Source: Tubulanus polymorphus
Lineage: Eukaryota; Nemertea; Palaeonemertea; Tubulaniformes; Tubulanidae
Assembly: GCF_964204645.1 (NCBI RefSeq)
Contig: NC_134032.1
Location: 13,448,275-13,512,274, forward strand
Length of the DNA: 64,000 bases
Reading direction: 5' to 3'
The translations under genes were made by a program, and so were the position numbers. Below, piece after piece: positions 12,305-24,640 of this stretch; position 1 is the stretch's first letter, and each line of letters begins with the position of its first letter. The notes beneath the pieces are model-generated. The model made no database searches. It was given only the letters and a program-made list of their open reading frames with translations, and was not told the origin of the DNA.

Positions 12305-14372
12305 CATTTCTTGGTGGGAATACAATATAACTCGTCTAATTTGGACGTTCACTTATTTCAGACAAAAATTCCAGTCCCCTCTGGGTTATTTCTATTCAAA
12401 TGAGAGCACATTATTTGAATTTTGTTTAATTTGGAAAAGTTTTCCAGTCCCAGATGATCCGAATTAAGCGAGTTCTATTGTAGTTTTCAATGTTGACACA
12501 AATGTAATTCGACATCATCAAAAATGGTAGTTTAAGTGAAAATGATTTTGGGAATATTTTGAGATCATAGAGGTATTGAGCCCTAAAGAGTAGTAACTAC
12601 TCAGGTCTAGATATAGAATATATTAGAGTAGGCTCTGCACAAGTCAGATTTGACCGTATCTCGGGATCACAATCCAAATAGACAATCTGCTGTCAGTGCA
12701 GACGAAATCATCTTTACAACGAAAAAATTTTACAACGATCCAACTTGAGTCGCGTCTACTGTATCGAATTTCTCCTATGCAAGCAATGCTTTAAACAGTG
12801 ACATTAGAAATTTCATTTCTCCTTGATACACTGCTGGCTTAGAATCGGGTTTTAAGAAGGAGCTTTCGCATAATAAATGAATGACCTTCTTGAGGAGATA
12901 GTTTAAAAGATTCAGTCTAAAATTTTTCAATGAACCAATTTCATCAGAGATGAAAAGGTTTAAGACTTAATACTGTAATCATTAACGACTGGCTTGTGAC
13001 CTAGTTGCTGGAATTAGGTCACCTCGTTGATATTATTTTAATTTATCGAAACTTTTATTTTTAAGAATTTCACATCGAAGTATTTGTTATTATTATCATT
13101 TTTGTTGCGGTTGTTATTGTACGAAAAACAAGATGAATTTTAATAATAAATCTATCATAATTATACTTAGATATATTAGAAAATTGAAACTGTGGTTTTT
13201 TCGCGTTTATCTTTATGTTTGAAGGCATGAGGTGCCGCCATGTTTCTTCCCTGTTGCTGCCGAGTTCAGGGTCAGATTTAGTGGGTGGTCAGCCTTGTAA
13301 GAAGGCTGTCATTGAGGTTACCCTTGTTGTCACGACAACCTTGAGATTTTACACTCAACCTCTTGGAAATTGCAACCTTTTGCATGTATGTCTTCAAAAA
13401 TATCTAAAACCAAAGGATTTACCCAGAACCCCAATAGAGGCCTTTGACCTGGCTGCTTAATCCGAGAAATGCAGTACGTTTCTTTTCTTCTCGACCCGAC
13501 CTTCCAATTTTCCCAGATCCGCCCTGGAGTTATCTTCTTCAAAATTGACCAATGAGCATTGAGAATGAAGCTGTTTGTTCCCAATGCCAGCAGCCAATCA
13601 AGAACCGTGCCATTCCCTTGATGGTGCGTGCTGATATAAGGTAAACGACTATTGAAGAAGGCATTTTGATGCCTATAAGCATCAGTTGTAGCGCAGGTCT
13701 TCAATCCTGGGCTCCGGAAACAACTGAAGACGTCACAGTTTAATTCATACATTAATTAACAGATTTTTATTTCATTTATCATCCAAGTTTATAATAACAA
13801 ACAAAATGTGTTTTCTAAATATATAATAATAATAATAATAATAAGCCATTTATACAAGTTTTATCGACAATTTCTAAATCCACGTGAATAAGCCATATTA
13901 TCATTATCATATTCAACTAGACATTGAAAACAAATGCATCGAATAGGTTCGAACAGAATGACACTGACAGGCGCGGATCCAGAGGGTGCTTTGGGTGCTA
14001 GACCCTTGGAAAATTTCAATCATACCCTGGTATTTATCTTCAGTTTTCAATGCTACATTTCTCAAATAACAAGGTACATTTCAAACGTGAGAAGATCAAG
14101 TAGCCTAAAAATGTTTCGATTACAAATTTTCCGGGGATGACCCGCAGAGCACCCTTCGAAAACTCTGAATCCGGCCCTGATTGACATGACAAGGTACACT
14201 CAAACTCACTTAAGTTATCATGGCTTGGACAGTCATTACGTTGATGACTTACATTTAGTCAATTAAATGGGAAATATAGAAATGGGGATTCAAAAATTGT
14301 GATAACATATCTGATGATGTTTGAACTGAGTTTGACTGTAAAGCTCTGGGCTGATAATCAGGATCTGATGAG

Positions 14373-14800
14373 GGCAGATCCACCAGGTGTCGCTAGTGTG
14401 CAGTAGTACATCGACTACTGCATTTAATAGAGGATTCCACTTGTAGCAAGTGAGGATCCACCAGATGTCGCTAGTGTGCATTAGAACATCAACTACTGCG
14501 GTAATAGAGAATTCCGCTTATGGCAAGTGATGTTCCACTAGGTGTCGCTAGTGTGCAGTAGGACATCGACTACTGCGACAATAGAGGATTCCACTTGTAG
14601 CAAGTGAGGATCCACCAGATGTCGCTAGTGTGCATTAGAACATCAACTACTGCGGTAATAGAGAATTCCGCTTATGGCAAGTGATGTTCCACTAGGTGTC
14701 GCTAGTGTGCAGTAGGACATCAACTACTGCGACAATAGAGGATTCCACTTGTAGCAAGTGTAGCAAGTGAGGTTCCACCAGATGTCGCTAGTGTGCAGTA
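14373..14800. repeat. Tandem array, ~77-bp unit with two short hairpins per unit
   Basis: About 5.5 units of roughly 77 bp are present, alternating between two subtypes so that the higher-order period is about 155 bp. Each unit has GTGTCGCTAGTGTGCAG, then a palindrome (GCAGTAG ... CTACTGC around an 8-nt spacer) and, in one subtype, CACTTG-TAG-CAAGTG. The array ends about 55 bp before the sulfotransferase stop codon, so it may form part of that gene's 3' UTR. Confidence 0.85.
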
Positions 14801-14855
14801 GGACAATACCTGTAGAGAATTTCAACTAATCCGGATAAAGCGCAGGTTTCACTCA

Positions 14856-17800
14856 TCATCTGTTCATCAATAACTGTCGCTGACGTTTGAAAATCTGCTG
14901 CGCTTTTTTATAAATCGCGAAATCGGCCTCGAGCGACGATTTCACGTCGAAATCATTCAAAAGATAGTCGCGATCGTCTTCCGGACGCGACGATGAATCG
15001 TCGTTACGATTCGCTCGATTCCCCATTGATTGCGTTACCGGACGGGGGCGCTGCCAGTTACAGTCCGTGAATGGTAGATTAAACGCGTGTTCGAACATTC
15101 GCACCGATTCGTCGAAACGTTCGTAGATTCCGACGACCGCGAACCAGCGTTCGAGATTCTCGACGACGTGGTCGACCGTCTTTCGCAAGTCGACGACCGA
15201 TAACCGGTCGAGCGAGAGTTTCTGACGATACCAACACGGCAGACGATCTTTATTGATAACGTGCTCCGACGAAACGTTCAGCGATGCCCCCTGTCGGCAA
15301 ATATCTGAACTAAAAACCAACTGTCTCAGCAACACGCTGCCCTGTTGCACGATCCATTCACGCAAGGTTACGCGATTCGCGTTCACCGCCGCGCACATCT
15401 CGTCGCCGAGCGCCCCCTGGCAGTAACGGTAGCTACTAACCGCGCGGTCGAACGGGTCGCGAAGCATAGCGAAATACGAGCAGGTCGCGCGTACTTTATC
15501 GTCGTCGCAGATGCCAAACGCGTACGGACCGCGGTGCAGGCGTAAACGCGAGCGGAACGCGGCGTGCGCCTGACCGGTCGCGGCGTCCCAGTCGGCGCGA
15601 CCCACCGCGTCGAATACCCGCGACATCGGCAATGTGCCGTCGGCGCGCGCCATATCCTCTAAACACGAGTAGATGGCGTGACCAGCTGCGCGCGGGTGGT
15701 GTAGGAATACGACCGGTTTGTCGCCGATAGTCGTGATGCGCCCGCCGGATTGGTGTAGGAATACGTTCGGTAACGTATTCTTCGCGACGATGTGCGAGAA
15801 ACGAGTTTTAATGAATTTTAAACGTTCGCGCGACGTCGCTTCATTTTTATCGTTCTTCGTTTTTTGCGCCGTTTCTAAGCGACGTACGATCTTATCGAGG
15901 TTCTTATCCTCGGGGTAATTAGTCGACGAGGATGACCTGGAAAACAAAATAATTCAAGTTATTTTTGCACATCTAGAGAATTGGGAAATGCGCTTACATA
16001 ATATTTCAGGGTTCTATTAATTAGATCAGCGATTGCCTTGTAAGTAGTTTTGAAGGTGAAAATTTCAAGGAAGTGTCAGCATCACTTTCTCAAATTTGAA
16101 GGAGTTTTAGGCGTTTTGCTTAAAACTTTGAAGGAGTTTCAAGCACGTTTGAAAGCAATTTGTGTTCAGCAGTTTTAAAAGAATCAAGGAGTCAAATATA
16201 CCATGTATATAAACGCAGCCTCAGACCTTCACACATTCAACATATTTTGTTGTGTGAAGTGTGGACTGCATTAAGTGTTACTTTGTCCTTGAACGCAAAT
16301 TTAAGCATACAGGCCTCTCTCTCAACAGGGTTCTTACAGATTCCTAAAAAATTCGGATTAATGAATTACAAATATATACCCTAGTTGGGGCTGTTTCTCG
16401 TCACCAGCAAGAACACCAAGATTCAATTCCCATATCAAATAATAAGATATGAGAGCTGTTTCTTATCAAGAGGTTCCTCGTGTCACTCGTCACAAGCAAG
16501 AACAACAAGACACCAAAAATTCAAATTCCCTGATAGAACTTTAAGATACACTCAGTGGGGGTTGTTTCTTATCAAGAGGTTCTTTGTGTCACTCGTTACC
16601 AGCAAAAATAACAAGATACCAAAAATTCAAATTCCCTGATAGAACTTTAAGATACACTCAGTGGGGGTTGTTTCTTATCAAGAGTTTCCTTGTGCCACTC
16701 GTCACCAGCAAAAACAGCAAGACCCCAGAAATTCAAATTCCCTAACTTTTCCCTGATTCAAGTAGTCACAATTCCTTGTTTTCCCAGCAGGCAACAAAAA
16801 ATAAATCCAGAATTCCCTGATTTTCCTGTAAGTACCACGTGTAACTACAGCGGTAGATCAGCATAGATCAGTAGATCAGATTTGAGAACACTTTGATCTG
16901 TATTGAAACAACATCTCTAAACCAAAACGTGTCTTCGTTCTCACGTTTTTTTTTTCCGGCTTTGAAGTTCAGTAAAATTGTATCACGTTGCGGGCACAGA
17001 TTCATTGATACTCGGAGATGATTGCCGGATACGGCTTTGATCGCTCGGTCGATAGAACGGAACACGCAGAAGAAAAACTGATGAGGCATCGATCGAAAAG
17101 CGGAACAAGCTTTTATCTCGTTCGTGTTCAACTGAGTGAATTCTTGCTTTCTGCAGTCGCGAAGAACCAGCTGAACCCACCACCAACCCCATCACCCCAC
17201 TCTCGCAATCTGAATAGTGGATGGTCAAAATTGATTTATTGATCCTGCATATTATATGATTTATATCAGATCATTTATTATTGACAATGTTAAGCGGCAT
17301 ATGCGTTATTTTTCAAGGCATCATTTAACTTTTAAGTTCAGTTTTCGTGTTGAAAGTTAGCTGATAGAATGTCTGATTTCATAAACATTTTCCTTAATTT
17401 TCAACTAAAAATGTCTCGGATGAACACATGTAGTGTGTGGACATTCAGGTTTTGAAAATGTGCCAAAATTCTAATCTCCGGTCTTTGTAGTTCATTTGCA
17501 ATTAAAAATGTCTCAAGTTCTGAACACACATGAAGTGTGGACGAACACTCATATTGTATATCTACCTGACTGCTCCACTCGCGATATTTTTCATCATCAG
17601 CAGGTTGAAATTATGATTATTTTTAATAACCACTGCTACGATCAACTACTCCCACTTTGCGCTTAGGTCTAGGTTACATTTGCATTTTTTTGTACCTAGT
17701 ACTGAGAACTGAATGAGGTTCATGTGTATGCTGATATGTGGCGAGGTAAAATAAGTACACAACTGCTACTAAACTAACTCATATACCACACAGTCTCCCC

Positions 17801-19376
17801 ATACCTCCAGCTTTTAAATTAATGCTTGAAGCTCATTTACTTGTAAACATTAGATATTCTCTGTCGGAGCTGTTTCTTAGGAGGTTGGTTCCCAGTGCCG
17901 CTCGTCCAGCAAGAACAACAAGATCCCAAAATATCGAATTCCCCGACTAAATTATAAGATATCTTCAGTGAGGGCTGTTTTTTATCAAGAGGTTCCTCGT
18001 GTCACTCATCACCAGCAAGAACAAACAAGACACCAAATATTCAAATTGCATGATTGAATTATAGAATATCCGCAGTGAGGGCTGTTTTTTATCTAGAGGG
18101 TCATTATGTCACTCGTAACCAACAAGACACCGAAAATTCAAAAATTCCCTAACTTTTCAAGATAAAAAGAATCAGAATTCCTCGATATTTCCCGATCTGT
18201 AAGACAATGATAGTAAATGGATAAAACCAGCTGTAACCCCTGCGTGGTTGGGTCTCAAGCTACATTTACAGCCCTATTCTCAAACTCTAACGCACTTATT
18301 GCGGTGAATTCAACCCATTTTTAAAAGTATGGAACTAATTTATCAGTTCACGTTTTGACCTCTTGTTCCAGATTTTTGAGAATAGTTTAGAGGAGTCACC
18401 AGATATACGAAGCGAGGTCTAATCAATCATATATAGGGACATAGCTGAATAAATCACAGTATGATATATTGACACAACACAATCTCTTCTTTTCAAACAA
18501 CTTCAAAGATTTTGAAAAAAAAAAAACATTGCGAAATCGTTCTTTTCTAATCACGGATAAGAATTTCTATGCAGGAAGATGGACTACCCGGAAATTAATT
18601 TCCGAAGCCAAAATTGTGAAGCTCGTCAAGGGTGGACGCGTCAAGCAGGCACCCGTCAAGGGTGGACACGTCAAGCAGGCACCCGTCAAGGGTGGACACG
18701 TCAAGCAGGCACTAACTAGAGCTAGTACTAGCATTTTAAAACAGGCCCGCATGCAAACGTCCTTTATTCGTTTTTAATCCACAAACAAAACCACCCTATT
18801 CATCTAGTTATATGTGCCATAAATCATTGAAAATCTTTCGCTGACCCAACCACAATAGTACATTAGATTTATGACCTGTCATTATGAAGTGCCGTGGTAT
18901 ACCTGGTAGTATATCATATCATGTCATATTGTGTGTACACAATATATATTAGTTAATGAATGAGTATCTGGTTTTAGCTTTCCACTGCAGTCCACGAAGC
19001 TTGCTTCAAAAAGGTTTAGGATTCAAGCTTTCGAATGAATATATTTCAGTTTTACAATTGGAATTCCAGATCACAAACTCTCTACCGGTCGCTTCTATCA
19101 GGTTTACAGATTACAAACTCTCTACCGGCCGCTTCTACCAGGTTTACAGATTACAAACTCTATACCGGGGCCGCTTCTATCGGCTTTACAGATTACAAAC
19201 TCTCTACCGGCCGCTTCTATCAGGTTAACAGATTACAAACTCTCTATCGGCCGCTTCTATCAGATTATATCATTTATTGTCGACAATATGATGCAATGTA
19301 CGTGTTATTTTCAAGGCATCGATAAACTTTCAAGTAAGTCTTTTTGTTTGTATCGCAGCGTGCTGAGACCGCCGAG

Positions 19377-19411
<35 letters not shown>

Positions 19412-22400
19412 GGAGGGACTCCTCGGTAAACTGAATGGAGGAAGAACTTTGAAAAGATGCCAACAGCAGGGGAGACGCGTTGGAATTATAAAGGGCTATA
19501 GATCATAGCTGGAGTTCTCGGTAGACAGTCTGTAGAGTCAGGAGATGATTTATATACTCAACAGACAAAAACAACCCCAGCAGACAATTCATCATCGCTA
19601 ACCAAACCAGACAGTGATTAATGGTCGGTTCTCACTATACACCGTACAGTCTTACCGAGTTCTTATTCTTTCACAAAGTTTGTTCAGATCGAGCGCAAAT
19701 ATTTATGTAAAATGACTAGCACAAATATTCGCATAAAACCAACGCATAAGAAATAAGATCGTTCTTTACCAGATTAGACTAAAACTCTGTTGTGTGACTA
19801 GGAGTCCTAAGAGAGTCTAGTGTATTTCATTTTCAGCCTGGTTTAGGGTAGGATTTCACCAGTCTCAACTTCACAGCAGTAAGAGACTGAGTCTACTGTA
19901 CGTCATGAATTCTTGCTCAGTATTTGACACCAACTCTTTACCGCAGTAAGAGATAGAATCTATAGTAATTTCTCAAACTCTTACTTAGTATTTTAACATC
20001 AACTCGGGGTAGAATTTACCTGTCTCACCTCAACCGCGGTAAGAGACAAGAGTCTACTGTATTTCACAAACTCTTACTCAGTATTTGACACCAACCCGCG
20101 GTAGAATTTCCCCAGTCTCAACTTAACCCTGAGTAAGAGACAGAGTCTACTGTATTTCTCAACTCTTTCTCAGTATTTCAACACCAATTCGGGGTAGAAT
20201 TTACCTATCTCACCTTGACCGCAGTAAGAGACAGAGTCTACTATTTCACAAATTCTTACTCAGTATTTGACACCGACTCAGGATAGAATTTCCCACTCTT
20301 TTCCGAGTAAGATGCACAGTCTACTAACTGGCCAAACTCTGGGTTAGAAGTATAAGTCTCGACTTAACCGCAGCTTGAAGTATAAATCATTTGTCAAATG
20401 TTTATTCCAAGGCTGCAGTAAGAGAATGGCGGAGTCTATACTGTACTTTCATTTCCCTCGCTGATGAATTACGTGAACAGTTACTCCTTCAAAATGTCGG
20501 TTCCACCCCCTGTCACAAATTAAACTCGCCGTCAAAACAACCGACAGATCAAGTCAACACAAATCATAGAACTCGCCCTCGTCGCCCCGCGGGAGGGATG
20601 GTGTGGTATATGATATACAGGCCTCTCAATAGCCCCTGACATATTTATAGCCCGTACAGACAGCTATAAATTCACACATACCCAACACCGGCGTTCATAA
20701 ATCCACTTAATAAAGAGTTGGAGAAGATTTACAACTGACACGGAAATCACTTCTCAATCAGCAACGAGAGGCACCTACTCTATACACTGTGATTTATAGC
20801 GAATTTGATTTATCAACATGCCGCCGCTGTTCGTTTGGTCGTCCTAAAAACCCACAAATGATTGTAGTAGTTAAAGTTACAGAAATATCTACAAACAAAA
20901 TTCCTAAGAGTCGTGAGTCCATGATTCAACTGATGATCATCCTAGACCCAGGACGCAGTGGTCCTCTATTTTGGGTAGAATTAATTTTACGGCAACAGCA
21001 ACAGCTGTACGTGCGAATTAACCTGCAGTGGGTTTGGGGGTCCTACATTCAGAAAATTTTGAATATTTAGCGTTTCTTCAAATGTATTTTAGGTCAATGT
21101 TAGCGAATATTTCATATAGGCCTAAAGAACTCAGGATCGTGCAGGGAGGTTTGCTCACCCCTGATCCCCGGTTATGGGCCCGACTTATAATATCTCTGTA
21201 CTTCCGTTTCCGATTTCAAACCCTGTGTTTTGTTCCCGGTAGGTGTCACTGCGCTGGGGTTTGTAGGAGACACCGAATCAAAACATCTACCAATCAAATA
21301 AATAAGGGAAACATCCGTAACAATTTTAGCTAAACCCATTTCTGAAATTTAATTCATTTCATCTAGCAATCCGACCGGGAGTTACCCGGCTGATGGGTGC
21401 AGGGCTACCCATCCTCCCCCGGCAGGGATTCGAACCTGATGGCATCGAGATTGCCACGGCACGAAACCCTGCCATAATCGACTGTGTGCGCAGATACATG
21501 TGCAGTTCAGATGATGTGATTTTTAGCCAATCAGAAATCCCGTTTTATTTTATCCCGGGTTTTCCCATTTATAGTTCTTCCTTGAAATTTGCCTCAACGA
21601 TTATACAACGAGCAATCTGATTGGTGCCGCCAGTTTTCGTTCGGAAAGCTGCGCATGTACTTGCGCACCCGGTCTACTGATGCAGGGGTTCGTGCCGTGG
21701 CTGAGTGTAGAGATGCCATCAGGTTCGAGTCCCTGTAGAGGGAGGATGGGAGCTACCCAACTGATGGGTATATTTTGAAGCTGGGCTTTGCAACAGTCTG
21801 AATTGGAATGGAAGTAAAAACTTAGATTCAGAACTCATTACAGCCAGATTTCAGAGCAGCTTATTTCTCTCCTGCATCATTTCAAAGAACTCTTTTTTTT
21901 TCTAGAGCAATAATTAAGCCATGACATCGCGATTAAATTTAAGAAAAAAAAACAAACCCTTTAAATTTTTTGATTACGTTGTAAACGATTTAAATCCGCT
22001 ACAAATTTTTTGCGGAAGCAATTTCTGTGTCGATAATCAGTTCAAAAACTACTTTTCAGAACTTTCAAAAGAAAGCACTTTTCAGTACACGGAAGAGAGG
22101 TCTATTCTTATTCCTTATCTTATTTCAGCAGCTCGAGAGCCTGTCTGGAGCTGAACTCTTTTGACGTTGATATGTATATAATTTGAAAGCGGTGTACAAG
22201 ACACAAGTACTTGCGCGGCGCGGGTACTTGAAAATATCACTGACTGACTGATCGGACACTCGATCAGCCCCGGGCTTCGAACTAAACAACCACTCGAAAT
22301 ATCATCGTTCCTACGTCAGACCAGTTCCTGTAGGCCTGATATAGGGTGTAATTCTACCCACGGCCAAGATAACACCGATGATTGACACATTCACTTCACT

Positions 22401-24156
22401 ATGTGATGTACTTGAAATTACGAAGAGATATTTTAGAAAGGTTATATTTGACTCTACAAGATTTCATAGGCGTTCCCAAGGAGGGTGCGAGGGAGGGGGG
22501 TTGGGTAGCGGACGCACCCCCATTTCGAGATAGCTAACTTCTCAAGATACTATGTAATCAATGTTCAAGGTTTTTCTTGCCAATTTGACTAGACTTTTAA
22601 CTCTAAATGATTCGTTTAGAGCCTGGAAAACGTCTCTAGCTAAAGTCTCCAATTTTCACACAAAGTTTTTTGGGGGAGGCCCACCAAACACCCTGCATTG
22701 TGGATAGGCCTACTTGATTGATGCTTATTCAAACCCCCTATGGAAATTCCTGGGGACACCTATGGATTTCACTGTTTTTCAGGATCAGAGAACCCAATAG
22801 CCTTAAAGCCTAGCTTACATCGATGGATAAAGTAACTGGAGACAGATGTGAGGCAGTTTTCGGTGGTATTGGTTTGTAGACACACGCTGTGGATCAGGCA
22901 CAAGCCATGCAGTTGCTGGTTTTTCTTTTCAATGTGCATGGGGTACTCACTCACTAGCAACTGGATATGATCAGCTGCTGTTCCGATGTAGGCCTAGACA
23001 CTAGGCTACAAACCCACCACACCTGCCATGGGAGGAAAACAGGGGGTTCTTTCCGCAGATTTTAGGGACAACAATGAATACATTGACTTTTTCACATAAC
23101 TGTACATGGCCTAATGACTGGAAAGACCCGAAGTATAATGGATAAATGATTGAGGAATTTGTGTTGATCTTAGATAAGCACGAACCAAACCCGACAATAT
23201 CAAACCTGTCTTACCACTTATCACTGCATATTATATCATATAAGCTTAATAGGTTTAGACAATTACTAATCTCTAATATGTTTCCTGATGATAAAATAGT
23301 GCAGACTTTTCCCACTAACTGTAAAACGATCTGCCTGAGGCCTATGGACAAAAATATATTTTGCTCGAGTTTATAGAATTCTTACAGGATGACATTAGGT
23401 CTGTATGGGGACCCAGAGAATATAATTCCTTCAAGTTCTCCTGAGCATAGAACTCAAATCAAATTTGATTTGAGTTTTATGTCCTGAGCAAGCTTTGTGT
23501 TTCTAAGGAATTTCTTCAGCAAAATTATGATTAGGCCTATAGGCCTTCTCATTGACATTGTCGATGAATTCAACGATTCAGTTAAAATTATAATTAGTTA
23601 TTTTCAATAACATTTTCATTCTCAATTACTGCAACAGGTGAGAAGATTTATTTACAGGGTTTAGCATGAATAACAATTTACATATTAACTATTTATTTGA
23701 CCATGATTTGATGCATAAGCTTTCCCTACTAATGTAGGCCTATAGAAGCTTCATCAGGTGAATCAACAAGTGAATTAAATGATGACCTGACGACTTCAAG
23801 GATTCAGTTAAAGTTCATTAGTTTACTTTTAAAAACCTTCTCATTCTCGATATGACTTCACTGATTTGGCTAAATTATGATTACAGATAACCTAATGACA
23901 TTTTCATTCGCAATGAATATTTGGATTAGTTGACAAACTTCACAGTTTCGATCACTTCAACGATTTATTATTTAAATTGCAAAATTTGTCGAGCAAGTAG
24001 GCCTACATACCTCACAACTATATTGTTGGCATCATTTTGAAGAAGAGCGGAATTCACCATTATAACATCCAACGACAAAAACACGAACAGTGAAACTACC
24101 AACAAAGTCAAACCGTACAAACCATTATCCCATCTAGTTGCCGTTATAACCATCAT
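14856..24156 (-). CDS. Type II membrane (Golgi-type) carbohydrate sulfotransferase-like protein
   Basis: Two exons on the minus strand, 24156-24011 and 15936-14856, join in phase (AG|GTATGT donor, CCAG acceptor) to give 408 aa. Residues about 14-33 form a single hydrophobic signal anchor, as in Golgi sulfotransferases. A 5'-phosphosulfate loop-like motif, FLHHPRAAGHAIYSC, lies at about 126-140, and a 3'-phosphate site MLRDPFDRAVSSYRYC at about 206-221. The second fits the RDPxxRxxSxY pattern of Golgi sulfotransferases that move sulfate from PAPS to sugars. The first is unusual: the typical HIPKTGGT core reads HHPRAAGH, with Arg for the usual catalytic Lys. The acceptor sugar cannot be assigned. 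The start is an ATG-ATG pair, followed in frame by the anchor. The exon link is inferred from phase and topology, not from transcripts. Confidence 0.8.
16395..16760. repeat. Tandem repeat, ~115-bp unit (GGCTGTTTCTTATCAAGAGG)
   Basis: Three to four units contain GTTTCTTATCAAGAGGTT, CACTCGTCACCAGCAAGAAC and CCAAAAATTCAAATTCCCTG. Related units are at 17870-18200, 27910-28110, 9930-10050 and, inverted, 61760-61960, so this is a genome-dispersed family. Confidence 0.75.
18628..18717. repeat. 30-bp minisatellite (GGTGGACACGTCAAGCAGGC)
   Basis: Three near-identical 30-bp units occur back to back. Because 30 is divisible by 3 the array stays open in several frames, which explains the short open frames on both strands; these have no splice or domain support. 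Confidence 0.85.
19070..19270. repeat. ~43-bp tandem repeat (GATTACAAACTCTCTACCGG)
   Basis: About five units of GATTACAAACTCTCTACCGG plus CCGCTTCTATCAGGTTTACA, with small length changes. It lies in the sulfotransferase intron. Confidence 0.85.
19380..19411. repeat. (GA)n microsatellite
   Basis: About 16 uninterrupted GA dinucleotides. Confidence 0.95.
19850..20345. repeat. ~90-bp tandem repeat with GTAAGAGACAGAGTCTACTG core
   Basis: About five degenerate units contain GGTAGAATTT, a CAGTCTCAACTTAACC-type segment, GTAAGAGACAGAGTCTACTG and CTTACTCAGTATTTGACACC. The same family recurs at 45345-45730 inside an ABHD3-like intron, where its AGAGACA part has expanded into a microsatellite. Confidence 0.8.
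21400..21755. mobile_element. Inverted-repeat element with tRNA-like ends, copy A
   Basis: The two ends are inverted copies of a tRNA-like sequence. The right end contains GTGGCTGAGTGTAG (A-box-like) followed by GGTTCGAGTCC (perfect B box); the left end carries the same order on the minus strand (GGTTCGAATCC). The inner region is also partly palindromic (GCCAATCAGA and TCTGATTGG). Copy B lies at 41464-41790. It may be two head-to-head tRNA-derived SINE heads or a MITE that captured a tRNA. Confidence 0.7.
22465..22764. mobile_element. MITE with CATAGGYGTYCCCARGRA ends
   Basis: CATAGGCGTTCCCAAGGAG at the left is matched inverted by TTCCTGGGGACACCTATGG at the right. It is about 300 bp and non-coding, in the sulfotransferase intron. 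Confidence 0.6.
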
Positions 24157-24517
24157 TGCGTTAAATCCATTTTCGGCCGGAATTACGAATCATTTCATCA
24201 GCGAAATTCCTCCTGAGACCGAGAGGAGAGGGACGAAGAGAAAACACGACCAAATTCCTTCCTTATTTTTTATATCGGCGTGTTTCGACCGGGTTTTTCT
24301 ATTGTATTTGCTCTCGGAAAATTGTCGAAATCGAACTATCGGTGAAATGTCATGTTCCTATTCGATATAAATCCCTTTATATATCTCCAAATATCTTAAT
24401 TTCTGATATTTTATCGGAGGCTATACAACCGACCGCCTCAACGACTAATATTATTGACTCTGAGTCTGTGTATATAAATCGAACGTGGGACGGTCTATTC
24501 ACATTCTCAGAGGTAAA

Positions 24518-24640
24518 GCAGGTAGGTCAGTTGGCAATCAAAACCTCTGGCAAGCGAGGATGTGCGGGTGTCCCGGGCTCGAATCCATTAAATACTGGAT
24601 ACTGCCGGCCGATAGGGCGGATACTGGGTCACGGCACGTG
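24518..24640 (+). mobile_element. tRNA-derived SINE-like sequence
   Basis: An A-box-like TAGGTCAGTTGGCA at 24523 is followed about 50 nt later by a B-box-like GGCTCGAATCC (one mismatch). It includes GGCAAGCGAGGA, which is also the end sequence of the element at 63456-63757. Confidence 0.5.

Larger units (their letters stand above)
12124..14855. other. Intergenic region, SLC22A18 3' end to sulfotransferase 3' end
   Basis: The two flanking genes converge here. It contains the SLC22A18 3' UTR with AATAAA at 12872 and 13143, a MITE at 12178-12304, an ATA microsatellite at about 13820-13845, and the hairpin-bearing array at 14373-14800. A 140-codon minus frame (13752-13330) shows no recognisable domain and is not called as a gene. 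Confidence 0.6.
15937..24010. other. 8-kb sulfotransferase intron filled with repeats
   Basis: No convincing exon is visible on either strand. Contents in order: related tandem units at 16395-16760 and 17870-18200, a 30-bp minisatellite at 18628-18717, a ~43-bp array at 19070-19270, (GA)n at 19380-19411, a ~90-bp array at 19850-20345, an inverted-repeat element with tRNA-like ends at 21400-21755, and a MITE at 22465-22764. The rest is AT-rich with no signal I can name. Confidence 0.6.

Noticed and set aside
13330-13752. 140-codon minus-strand open frame
   Set aside because: No recognisable domain, no splice partners in phase and no homologous segment in the window. It overlaps a plus-strand frame of similar quality, so chance or a decayed repeat is more likely.
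18469-18777. Plus-strand frame with VKGGHVKQAP repeats (and its antisense)
   Set aside because: The peptide repeat is only the 30-bp minisatellite read in frame; both strands are open for the same reason.
21700-21735. Possible functional tRNA gene
   Set aside because: A- and B-box-like sequences are present but no acceptor stem or anticodon arm folds, and the mirrored copy at the other end shows it is part of a repeat element.
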